Source of the DNA: Mycolicibacterium thermoresistibile
GTDB lineage: Bacteria; Actinomycetota; Actinomycetes; Mycobacteriales; Mycobacteriaceae
Direction of reading: 5' to 3'
DNA length: 64,000 nucleotides
Assembly (NCBI RefSeq): GCF_900187065.1
Contig: NZ_LT906483.1
Coordinates: forward strand, 4,092,001 to 4,156,000
The notes beneath the pieces were generated by a model. The model did no database searches and was not told the DNA's origin. It was given only the letters and a program-made list of their open reading frames with translations. Numbering within the stretch: position 1 is the stretch's first letter; every line of letters starts with the position of its first letter. Made by a program: the position numbers and the translations under genes. Positions 57,849 through 64,000 of this stretch are shown here, one piece after another.

Positions 57849-58628
57849 TCAGCTTGGTGAGTCGGTGGACTCGCCGAGGAAGAACTTCTCGAGGGTGGTG
57901 GCCAGCCATACCGGTGTCTCGTACATCGCGTAATGGCCGGCGTTGGGAATCACCTCGAGTTCGGCGTTCGGGTAGAACTTCAGCCACGTCACCTTCATCA
58001 CTTCGGCGTTCATGGATGGATCATGTTCGCCGACAATGGCTTTCACCGGATGCTCGAGTCCGGTGACGTCCTTTGAGATGTCCGTGCGGACCCACGAGGG
58101 CAGATGCCCACCGAAGGCGTCGACGGTGCTGTACGTCCGCGACTCGTCGACGATCCGCTTCAGGAAGGTGTTGTTGAGTCGGAAACCCGTTGAGTAGTGG
58201 GTGAGTTGGGCGCGGACCTCATCGTCGTTCGCGGCCTTGTCGAACAGCGCGTAGGTTTCGTCGTCGAACTGTGCGCCGGTGGCCGGCACCCCGCTCAACG
58301 CCGCCAACCGCAGCACCCGCTGTGGCGCGTCCTTGAGCACATGCTGCGCCGCCAGCCCGCCCATGGAATGCCCCAGCAGATTGAACCGGTCCCAGCCCAG
58401 TTCGTCTGCGGCTTGCAGTGCGTCACGGCTGATCTCGGAGATGGTGTAGTCGCCGGACACCTCCTTGCGCTCGCCGTAGCCGCGGTAATCGACCAGCGCA
58501 TAGGTGAACTGGTCCCGGTCGATGAAGTCCAGGAACGGACCCCACCCCTTCGATGATCCGAACCAACCGTGGAAGGCCAGTACCCGGTTGGGGCCGTGAC
58601 CGATCACGACCGGCGATGGGCTGCTCAT
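57849..58628 (-). CDS. Alpha/beta hydrolase, 259 residues
   Basis: A 259-residue hydrolase, probably first gene of the operon. The elbow LLGHSMGGLAAQHVL carries the nucleophile, the oxyanion hole is VLAFHGWFGSSKGW, and NAGHYAMYETP supplies the histidine. VDYRGYGERKEVSGDYTISEISRD is typical of ester or C-C bond hydrolases of the MhpC type. A ring-cleavage-product hydrolase is possible, but no ring-cleaving dioxygenase lies in this operon. An ATTGTATGCAAT palindrome lies 63 bp upstream. Confidence 0.87.
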   Translation of the reverse strand: MSSPSPVVIGHGPNRVLAFHGWFGSSKGWGPFLDFIDRDQFTYALVDYRGYGERKEVSGDYTISEISRDALQAADELGWDRFNLLGHSMGGLAAQHVLKDAPQRVLRLAALSGVPATGAQFDDETYALFDKAANDDEVRAQLTHYSTGFRLNNTFLKRIVDESRTYSTVDAFGGHLPSWVRTDISKDVTGLEHPVKAIVGEHDPSMNAEVMKVTWLKFYPNAELEVIPNAGHYAMYETPVWLATTLEKFFLGESTDSPS

Positions 58629-58690
58629 CGCACCTCCTTGCCATGACTCTTGCCCGCAGACTATGGGCGTTTCAACGTGAAGTCAATTGA

Positions 58691-58702
58691 ATTGTATGCA
58701 AT
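58691..58702. promoter_or_regulatory. GntR-type operator candidate before the catabolic operon
   Basis: ATTGTATGCAAT is a near-palindrome (outer four bases on each side pair; the two central pairs are mismatched) similar to TTGTATACAA-like FadR/VanR-subfamily operators. It stands between the operon's first gene and the IclR gene, in an AT-rich island (TCAATTGAATTG next to it). Confidence 0.5.
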
Positions 58703-58779
58703 TAAGCGCACCTGGGCGCCCAATTCTCAGGATTTCTCCGGAAGTGACCGGAAATCTGTATCCGATCTTGATCTTGATG

Positions 58780-59424
58780 TCACTCTCCTTTGAGCACGTC
58801 CGCGAGTTCCCGCTTGGCCGCCACCACCCGCGGTTCGAAGTGCTGCCAGCCCAGTTCGGTCAGCGTGACCACCCCGATCGCGGCGGGCAGACCGGGCAGA
58901 TCGGGCACCGCGGCCACCACACCCGTCGCCCCGGCGGTCAGCTCGCCGTGGGTGACGAAGACGCCGTCCTCACCCTTCGCGGCCGCCGCCAGCGCCTTGC
59001 CCACCGCACCTTTCCCCAGCGGATGCCGGGCACCCGGCCGGTAGGCCAGGTGGAACGTCGTCGAGGTGGGCTCCACGACGCAGATGGCCAGCGATTCGTC
59101 GCCGTCGGCCACCGCGAGGTGGGCGGTGGCCTGCACGTCCTCGGCCAACCGCTCCAGGACCGGCAGCGCGGACTCCCGCAGCGAGGGGTAGAAGTTCTCG
59201 GTCAGGCTGAGCACCCCGAGGCCGACGGACAGTCTGCCGTCGGCGGTACGCCGCACCAGACCGTGTTCGACCAACGTGCCGACGAGCCGGTAGACGACCG
59301 TGCGGTTGAGCCCGAGCCCGGTGGCGATCTCGGTCATGGTCAGCGGAGTCGCTGACGCGGCAACGAACTTCAGCACGTCGAGCCCTCGGCTCAACGTCTG
59401 TGCGGTGTCGGCGGTTCTGGTCAT
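58780..59424 (-). CDS. IclR-family regulator (homogentisate operon)
   Basis: A 214-residue regulator. The N-terminal winged helix is LTMTEIATGLGLNRTVVYRLVGTLVEHGLV; the C-terminal effector domain carries QATAHLAVADGDESLAI and PLGKGAVGKALAA. The ATG at 59424 overlaps the hmgA stop, so it is co-transcribed with the dioxygenase gene and likely controls it in response to an aromatic intermediate. A perfect operator-like inverted repeat lies around the hmgA promoter. Confidence 0.92.
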   Translation of the reverse strand: MTRTADTAQTLSRGLDVLKFVAASATPLTMTEIATGLGLNRTVVYRLVGTLVEHGLVRRTADGRLSVGLGVLSLTENFYPSLRESALPVLERLAEDVQATAHLAVADGDESLAICVVEPTSTTFHLAYRPGARHPLGKGAVGKALAAAAKGEDGVFVTHGELTAGATGVVAAVPDLPGLPAAIGVVTLTELGWQHFEPRVVAAKRELADVLKGE

Positions 59425-60632
59425 GCGCGCCGGCCCGCCCAGGTCCACGGGTAGTCGTCGACGTCGCACGCCAACGCCCCTTCACCGAGCCGCAGCGAGT
59501 TGAAGGTGTCGACCATGAAGGCCATCTCCTTGCTCTCGGTGGCGCCCACCGAGTTGAGGTAGGCCTCCCGCGTCGGCCCGTGGGTGTAGGCCGCGGGATG
59601 CAGTGACACCGAGGCGTTTCCGATGCCGGTGCCCTTCCGGGCCGCGGTTTCGCCGGCGTAGTAGAACATCACCTCGTCGGCGTCGACGTTGGAGTGGTAG
59701 TAGGGCACGGTGATCGCGCCTTCGCCGTACTCGAGCATCCGGGGCACGAAGTTGCAGACGACGAAGTTCGGGCCCTCCAGGATCTGGTAGGTCGGTGGCG
59801 GCTGGATGATCTTGCCGGTGACCGGGGAGAAGTCGCGGTAGTTGAAGGCGTACGGGTAGAGGTAGCCGTCCCAGCCGACGACGTCGAACGGATGGTGGTC
59901 GTAGACCACGATCGAGCCGTGCACCTCCGAGCCGTGGCCGTGCTTGACATACACCTCGGTGTCCTGGTCGGCCTCGTCGGCGGCGGCCAGCAGCGGCCCG
60001 ACCGGCCCGCGGATGTCCCGTTCGGTGAGCGGCGCGCCCTCGATGAACTGACCGAACCTGGTCAGGTACTTCGCCGGGATCTCGATGTGCCCGTTGCCCT
60101 CGACGCAGTAGGCCTTGAGCGGACCGGCGGTGTCGACGTTCTTGGGGATCCAGCGGTGGATCGCCACCCGGGGGATGACGACGTTGTCACCCTGCCCGAC
60201 CGACAGGGTGCCGAACACGCTCTCGACGTCGGCCTCGCCGCTCTCGATGTACACCACCTCGTCGCCGAGGCCGTTGCTGTACAGCGGTGAGGGGGTGTCG
60301 GCGACGACGTAACTGATCCGCACGTCGTCGTTGGCCAGGATGAGCCGACGGTGCCGCACCACGTCCTTGCCCCGTTCGGCGCCGGCCGGGAACAGGTCCG
60401 GAAGCCGGAAGTGTCGGGGCCGTAGGGGGACGTTCGGCCGGGTCGACAGATCGCCGATCTCCCAGGTGCGGGTATCGACCAGGTTGGCCGGCACGCCCAG
60501 GTGGTACAGGTGCGACGCGGTGCCGGAGAACCCCTCTTCGCCGATGAACTCCTCAAAGGTGGGGCGCCCGTCTGCGGTGGTGAAGACGGTGTGCCGGGTC
60601 TTCGGGAACTCGCCCACTGCGCGGTAGTACAT
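59421..60632 (-). CDS. hmgA: Homogentisate 1,2-dioxygenase
   Basis: A 403-residue iron dioxygenase that opens the ring of homogentisate in tyrosine/phenylalanine catabolism. It begins MYYRAVGEFPKTRHT; the metal site lies in YHSNVDADEVMFYYAG (His and Glu) and SVSLHPAAYTHGP (His), and HGSIVVYDHHPFDVVGWDGYLYPYAFN is characteristic. The remaining steps (maleylacetoacetate, fumarylacetoacetate) are not encoded here. Leader about 25 bases from the predicted start. Confidence 0.94.
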   Translation of the reverse strand: MYYRAVGEFPKTRHTVFTTADGRPTFEEFIGEEGFSGTASHLYHLGVPANLVDTRTWEIGDLSTRPNVPLRPRHFRLPDLFPAGAERGKDVVRHRRLILANDDVRISYVVADTPSPLYSNGLGDEVVYIESGEADVESVFGTLSVGQGDNVVIPRVAIHRWIPKNVDTAGPLKAYCVEGNGHIEIPAKYLTRFGQFIEGAPLTERDIRGPVGPLLAAADEADQDTEVYVKHGHGSEVHGSIVVYDHHPFDVVGWDGYLYPYAFNYRDFSPVTGKIIQPPPTYQILEGPNFVVCNFVPRMLEYGEGAITVPYYHSNVDADEVMFYYAGETAARKGTGIGNASVSLHPAAYTHGPTREAYLNSVGATESKEMAFMVDTFNSLRLGEGALACDVDDYPWTWAGRRA

Positions 60633-60642
60633 GCAGCCCTTT

Positions 60643-60681
60643 CGTCCACGTCCAGTTGTGAGCGACTATAGAACGTGGACG
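60643..60681. promoter_or_regulatory. Perfect inverted repeat around the hmgA promoter
   Basis: CGTCCACGT (60643-60651) and ACGTGGACG (60673-60681) are perfect complements 21 bases apart. Between them on the minus strand lies TATAGT (60670-60665), a good -10. An IclR dimer pair bound at both halves would block transcription; the regulator gene is the next gene in the operon. Confidence 0.72.
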
Positions 60682-60710
60682 CACGAAAATCGACCGCAGG
60701 GCGGACGCGG

Positions 60711-61574
60711 TCAGGGCAGGAACGGCGCGGCGCCGGGTCCGGCGAGCCATTCCTTCTGCAGCCGGAACAGGTCGCCGTTGTCACCGAGCTCGTCGACCGC
60801 CTGGGACACGCAGTCGGTCAGCGGGCTGTCCTTGGCAAGCACGATTCCGTACTGCTCGGAGTTGCCGGGCTCGGGTTCGAGTTGGCCGATGATGACCGAT
60901 CCGGGCAGCTCCAGCTGGGTGGAGAAGGCGGTCCGCAGATCCAGCACCAGCACGTCGATGTCACCGTTCAGCAACGCCTCACGGCCTTCCTCGTCGGTGG
61001 CGAACTCGATGGCCGGGTATTCGCCGCTGAGCCGCACCGCGGTCTGGTGGTTGGTGGTCCCGGTCCGGGCTCCGAGCCGCACCCCGCTCAGCTCGTCGCG
61101 GGTGGTGATGCCGGCGGCCGGGGACTGTGCGGTGGTGAGGAAGGCGTGGGTGGGGTTGTAGTAGCCGGAGGAGAAGTCCACCGCCTGCCGGCGCTCCTCG
61201 GTGATCGTCACCTCGGACAGGTTGAGGTCGAAGGGTTTGTCGCCGGGGGCGATGGTGTCGGTGAACTCGGTGCGGATCCAGCGCACCTCCGAACGGTTGT
61301 AGCCCAGTTTCTCGGCGACCGCGTAGGCGACCGCCGATTCGTAGCCCTGCCCGTTCTCCGGCTGGTTGTTGATGTACCAGGGGTTGACGGCGATCGGCTT
61401 GGTCGCCAGTGTGAGCACCCCGGGCTCCAGCGTCGGCAGGTGCTCCTTGTGGCAGGCCGGCGGCTCGGCCACCGGCTCGGTGGCGGTCGGCTCGTCGGTG
61501 CCCGCAGCGCACGCGTTGAGCGCCACGGTCAGTGCGGATGCGGTCAGCAGCAAAGCGGCCCGGGAAATCGACAT
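60711..61574 (-). CDS. Extracellular solute-binding lipoprotein, family 3
   Basis: A 287-residue lipoprotein (lipobox LTVALNAC, acylated cysteine near residue 22) of the amino-acid-binding (GlnH-like) class: GVLTLATKPIAVNPWYIN, GYESAVAYAVAEKLGY, FDLNLSEVTITEERRQAVDFSSGYYNP, LGARTGTTNHQ and a C-terminal SPLTDCVSQAVDELGDNGDLFRLQKEWL. No permease or ATPase is adjacent, so it is an orphan receptor. The ATG at 61574 sets a proper signal peptide. Confidence 0.9.
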   Translation of the reverse strand: MSISRAALLLTASALTVALNACAAGTDEPTATEPVAEPPACHKEHLPTLEPGVLTLATKPIAVNPWYINNQPENGQGYESAVAYAVAEKLGYNRSEVRWIRTEFTDTIAPGDKPFDLNLSEVTITEERRQAVDFSSGYYNPTHAFLTTAQSPAAGITTRDELSGVRLGARTGTTNHQTAVRLSGEYPAIEFATDEEGREALLNGDIDVLVLDLRTAFSTQLELPGSVIIGQLEPEPGNSEQYGIVLAKDSPLTDCVSQAVDELGDNGDLFRLQKEWLAGPGAAPFLP

Positions 61575-61599
61575 GGCCGCATCATCGCAGACATGGAGC

Positions 61600-61651
61600 G
61601 GCCCCCGAGCCGTTGGTTCCCTGGTTGGACGGACCAAGGGGCTCGGGGGCC
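61600..61651 (-). terminator. Strong hairpin upstream of the solute-binding protein gene
   Basis: GGCCCCCGAGCC and GGCTCGGGGGCC form a perfect 12-bp outer stem at the two ends; inside, TTGG and CCAA extend the pairing. It lies downstream of the aminotransferase gene and the 12-codon ORF and upstream of the lipoprotein start, so it would stop transcription from the aminotransferase side. Confidence 0.65.
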
Positions 61652-61707
61652 GGGTGACTGCGGGGAATTCGCCGGCGCGCGCAGGTGATTCCTCGCATGC
61701 GCAGCTG

Positions 61708-61746
61708 CTAGCGCGCAGTCACCTCACAAGTCCATGGATCAATCAA
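61708..61746 (-). CDS. 12-codon ORF with very strong ribosome binding site
   Basis: On the minus strand GGAAGGAGGTGG (61766-61755) is followed by a TTG start at 61746 and the frame IDPWTCEVTAR then TAG. The frame is also open upstream (VVRKLIDPWTCEVTAR). The ribosome binding site is much stronger than for any annotated gene nearby, yet no long gene starts there. A hairpin (61600-61651) follows. This looks like a leader peptide; W and C codons lie in it. Function is inference. Confidence 0.4.
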   Translation of the reverse strand: MIDPWTCEVTAR

Positions 61747-61826
61747 TTTCCGGACCACCTCCTTCCCTGTGTAGGAGCGACCGTACTCGGCGCAAGGGGG
61801 TGCGACAACCGATTTTCGCGCTGCGC

Positions 61827-62705
61827 TCAACGATCGCTGACGATCGCGGCGTCGACGAGCTCGGCCATCTCCGCGGCCAGCGCCGCCCCCGGCATCGGCC
61901 GACCGTCCAGGGTGTGCACCCGGGCGCCCAACGTGATGCTCGAAACCAGCCAAACCCCCTGCGCCGCAAACAGGTCAGCAGGACGTAGCGGCTGGAAGTC
62001 GCACTGGTAGCCGCGGTTGCGGGCGACCTCGAACAACGCCTGCTGGGTGGTGCCCCGCAGGATCGGATACCACGGCGGCGGGGTGAGCAGACAGGTGACG
62101 CCGTCCATCTCGGTGGCGATCACCACCGTGGAGCGCGGCCCCTCCAGCAGGTAGCCGTCGGTGCTGACGAAGATCACGTCCCCGGCGCCGTGCCGTTCGG
62201 CGTGCCGCAGCGCGGCCATGTTCACCGCATACGACAGTGTCTTGGCGCCGGCAAGCAGCCAGGGCAGATCGGCAGCGGTGCTGGCCATTCCGCGGTCCAG
62301 CGTGATCGCCGACACCCCGTCCCGGCGGGCGGCCGCCACCCGCTCCGGCAGCGCGGCGACGGTGACGTAGCCGGTGGGGCGGCCGGCGCCGCTCTCCCGG
62401 CCGCGGCTGTACACCAGCCGCATCACACCCTCGTCGTCGGTGCGGTCGCACCACTGGCGCACCGCGGTGGCCACCGCGGCCCGCCAGGCGGGCAGATCCG
62501 GTTCGGGCAGGTCCATCAGCCGCGCCGAACCGGTCAGCCGCGTCAGGTGGGCTTCCAGCAGACACGGCCCGCCGTCGCGGATCAGCAGGGTCTCGAAGAT
62601 CCCGTCGCCGCGGACGGCGGCCAGATCGTCGGCGTACAGCAGCGGTTCGCCGGGGGCGCGCAGCTGTCCGTCCAACGTCACCACAACCGCCGGTGCATTC
62701 GCCAT
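61827..62705 (-). CDS. pabC: Class IV aminotransferase (4-amino-4-deoxychorismate lyase type)
   Basis: A 292-residue PLP enzyme of fold type IV. YADDLAAVRGDGIFETLLIRDGGP at the N-terminus, KTLSYAVNMAALRHAERHGAGDVIFVSTDGYLLEGPRSTVVI (PLP lysine in KTLSY) and ILRGTTQQALFEVARN are typical of PabC, and branched-chain or D-amino-acid aminotransferases share this fold. PabC releases 4-aminobenzoate for folate synthesis. A folate-linked YgfZ protein is divergent next door, which suits that role. M. tuberculosis Rv0812 holds this position. Confidence 0.85.
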   Translation of the reverse strand: MANAPAVVVTLDGQLRAPGEPLLYADDLAAVRGDGIFETLLIRDGGPCLLEAHLTRLTGSARLMDLPEPDLPAWRAAVATAVRQWCDRTDDEGVMRLVYSRGRESGAGRPTGYVTVAALPERVAAARRDGVSAITLDRGMASTAADLPWLLAGAKTLSYAVNMAALRHAERHGAGDVIFVSTDGYLLEGPRSTVVIATEMDGVTCLLTPPPWYPILRGTTQQALFEVARNRGYQCDFQPLRPADLFAAQGVWLVSSITLGARVHTLDGRPMPGAALAAEMAELVDAAIVSDR

Positions 62706-62769
62706 GGCGCATCAGCGTAGCCGCGCCGACGCCCGCGGCCGCCCGCCGCATCGACCGTAGAGTTGAGTC

Positions 62770-63846
62770 ATGTCCGCAGTTCCCAGCCCCGAGTCGGGGC
62801 CCGACGCCGGCACCGTCTGGCATCACGGCGATCCCTTCGGTGAGCAACGCGCCGCCACCACCGAGGTGGTGGTCGTCGACCGCTCCCACCGGGCGGCGTT
62901 GACACTCACCGGCGGGGACCGCAAGAGCTGGCTGCACAGCCTGTCCACCCAGCACGTCAGCGAGCTGCCCGACGGTGCGGTGACCGAGAACCTGAGCCTG
63001 GACGCCCAGGGCCGGGTCGAGGACCACTGGATCCAGACCGAGCTGCCGGGCGTCACCCACCTCGACACCGAACCGTGGCGGGGCGAGCCGCTGCTGACCT
63101 ATCTGCGCAAGATGGTGTTCTGGTCGGAGGTGACGGTCGAGCCGGCCGACCTCGGGGTGCTGTCGCTGCTCGGGCCGCGCGCCGTCGACCCGGCGTTGCT
63201 GGAAACCGTCGGCGCTCCCCCGCCGCCGGACGGGGCGGACGCCGCCCCGCTGCCCGACGGCGGTTTCGTGCGCCGGCTGCCGGGCCGGGACACCGAACTG
63301 GATCTGGTGGTGCCCCGCGCTCAGGTCGCGGACTGGCTGGACCGGCTCACCGGCGCCGGTGTGCGCCGGGCCGGGGTGTGGGCGTACGAGGCACTGCGGG
63401 TGGCCGCCGTGCGTCCCCGGCTGGGGGTGGACACCGACGAGCGCACCATCCCCCACGAGGTCGGCTGGATCGGCGCCGCGGTGCATCTGGACAAGGGCTG
63501 CTACCGCGGCCAGGAGACCGTCGCGCGGGTGCACAATCTCGGCAAGCCGCCGCGGATGCTGGCGCTGCTGCATCTCGACGGGTCCACCGAGGACCGTCCC
63601 GCCACCGGGGATCCGGTGCTGGCCGGCGGGCGCGCGGTGGGCCGGCTCGGCACCGTGATCGACCACGTCGATCTCGGCCCGATCGCGCTTGCGCTGGTCA
63701 AACGCGGCCTTCCGGCCGATACCGAGCTGGTCACCGGCGGCGCGGTGCAGATCGCGGCGAGCATCGACGCGGACTCGGTCCCGGACACCGACACCGGCGG
63801 CGCCGGACGGCGGGCGGTCGAGCGGTTACGCGGCCGCGCGCAGTGA
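62770..63846 (+). CDS. ygfZ: YgfZ/GcvT-type folate-binding protein
   Basis: A 358-residue tetrahydrofolate-binding protein of the YgfZ family involved in iron-sulfur cluster assembly or repair. The signature is KGCYRGQETVARVHNLGKPPR (Cys 244 in KGCYxGQE). VVDRSHRAALTLTGGDRKSWLHSLSTQHV and GVWAYEALRVAAVRPRLGVDTDERTIPHEVGW are further GcvT-fold motifs. The ATG at 62770 gives the full domain. It is divergent from pabC (64 bp). Confidence 0.92.
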   Translation: MSAVPSPESGPDAGTVWHHGDPFGEQRAATTEVVVVDRSHRAALTLTGGDRKSWLHSLSTQHVSELPDGAVTENLSLDAQGRVEDHWIQTELPGVTHLDTEPWRGEPLLTYLRKMVFWSEVTVEPADLGVLSLLGPRAVDPALLETVGAPPPPDGADAAPLPDGGFVRRLPGRDTELDLVVPRAQVADWLDRLTGAGVRRAGVWAYEALRVAAVRPRLGVDTDERTIPHEVGWIGAAVHLDKGCYRGQETVARVHNLGKPPRMLALLHLDGSTEDRPATGDPVLAGGRAVGRLGTVIDHVDLGPIALALVKRGLPADTELVTGGAVQIAASIDADSVPDTDTGGAGRRAVERLRGRAQ

Positions 63847-63983
63847 TCTGACGCCCGGGAGTGACGGGCCTGACAGCACGAAGCGAGAAGGCACGGTAGA
63901 GTGTCGGCAGGACAGAAACAAGACACGACAGATCGGAGCCGCCTGTAAAAGGCCGCTCCGTTATTGCGCGAGGGGGTCCCCCG

Positions 63984-64000
63984 ATGGGCCGCGGCCGGGC
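63984..64000 (+). CDS. DUF3073 protein, first codons only
   Basis: The window ends six codons into this gene: ATG GGC CGC GGC CGG GC. MGRGRA is the start of the small basic actinobacterial DUF3073 proteins (Rv0810c type), which lie next to the YgfZ gene in M. tuberculosis. GCGAGGGGGT is the ribosome binding site. The 137-bp gap before it contains its promoter; the remainder of the gene is outside the window. Confidence 0.8.

Overview
The window is a high-GC actinobacterial chromosome segment, almost certainly from a rapidly growing, non-tuberculous mycobacterium (Mycolicibacterium type). Diagnostic genes are mycothiol synthase MshD, two mycolic-acid SAM methyltransferases, RpfA, DesA1, LmeA, SepH, a WS/DGAT acyltransferase and an F420-type LLM oxidoreductase. 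From memory, the gene order follows the M. tuberculosis stretch from about Rv0884c (serC) down to Rv0810c, without the PE/PPE genes and with several lineage-specific insertions. I see no insertion sequence, phage, integrase or CRISPR array.

Layout. 1-9 kb: the end of serC, sepH, an rRNA/tRNA methyltransferase, MarR, small membrane and SRPBCC proteins, a DUF3027 protein, an MFS transporter, a DUF2771 protein, a glutathionyl-hydroquinone-reductase homologue and a CspB-like protein. 9-15 kb: molybdopterin synthesis, moaA-moaD on one side and moaE-mog-moaC on the other, around rpfA with its long leader (CRP site, c-di-AMP riboswitch). 15-21 kb: a helicase-associated protein and the XPB helicase, split by two convergently oriented mycolic-acid methyltransferases. 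21-33 kb: small redox and methyltransferase genes, fadBA (beta-oxidation), dapC, two SRPBCC paralogues, an SDR, a WS/DGAT enzyme and four tRNAs (Phe, Asp, Glu, Lys). 33-39 kb: an MpaB-like oxygenase with a divergent TetR, three paralogous small exported cysteine proteins, desA1 and dusB. 39-50 kb: an LCP cell-wall ligase, phoU, the pstSCAB phosphate transporter, mshD, glnR and lmeA. 50-52.5 kb: the cysA-sseC sulfur operon behind a leaderless poly-cysteine leader peptide, then a leaderless 32-residue membrane peptide and a nitrobindin-like gene. 52.5-60.7 kb: a GntR-linked catabolic operon and an IclR-linked homogentisate dioxygenase operon. 60.7-64 kb: a solute-binding lipoprotein, an aminotransferase of the PabC family, a YgfZ-like protein and the first codons of a DUF3073 gene.

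Regulation is unusually readable. Phosphate genes carry two boxes of the same NTTCACC-N4-GTTWACC form, before phoU and before pstS. hmgA has a perfect 9-bp inverted repeat around its -10. rpfA has a near-perfect CRP site at about -43 and a riboswitch core. Four genes appear to be leaderless (TANNNT 6-7 nt before the start codon). Short tandem repeats of 18-27 bp occur inside or at the end of four genes, and a 20-bp-period tract lies behind rpfA.

The most novel items, in my view, are the second small ORF in the cysA leader, a 12-codon ORF with a very strong ribosome binding site at 61.7 kb, the 20-bp-period intergenic tract, the array of PASTA-like exported proteins, and an HMG-CoA-lyase-like enzyme that lacks its signature cysteine inside an unassigned catabolic operon.
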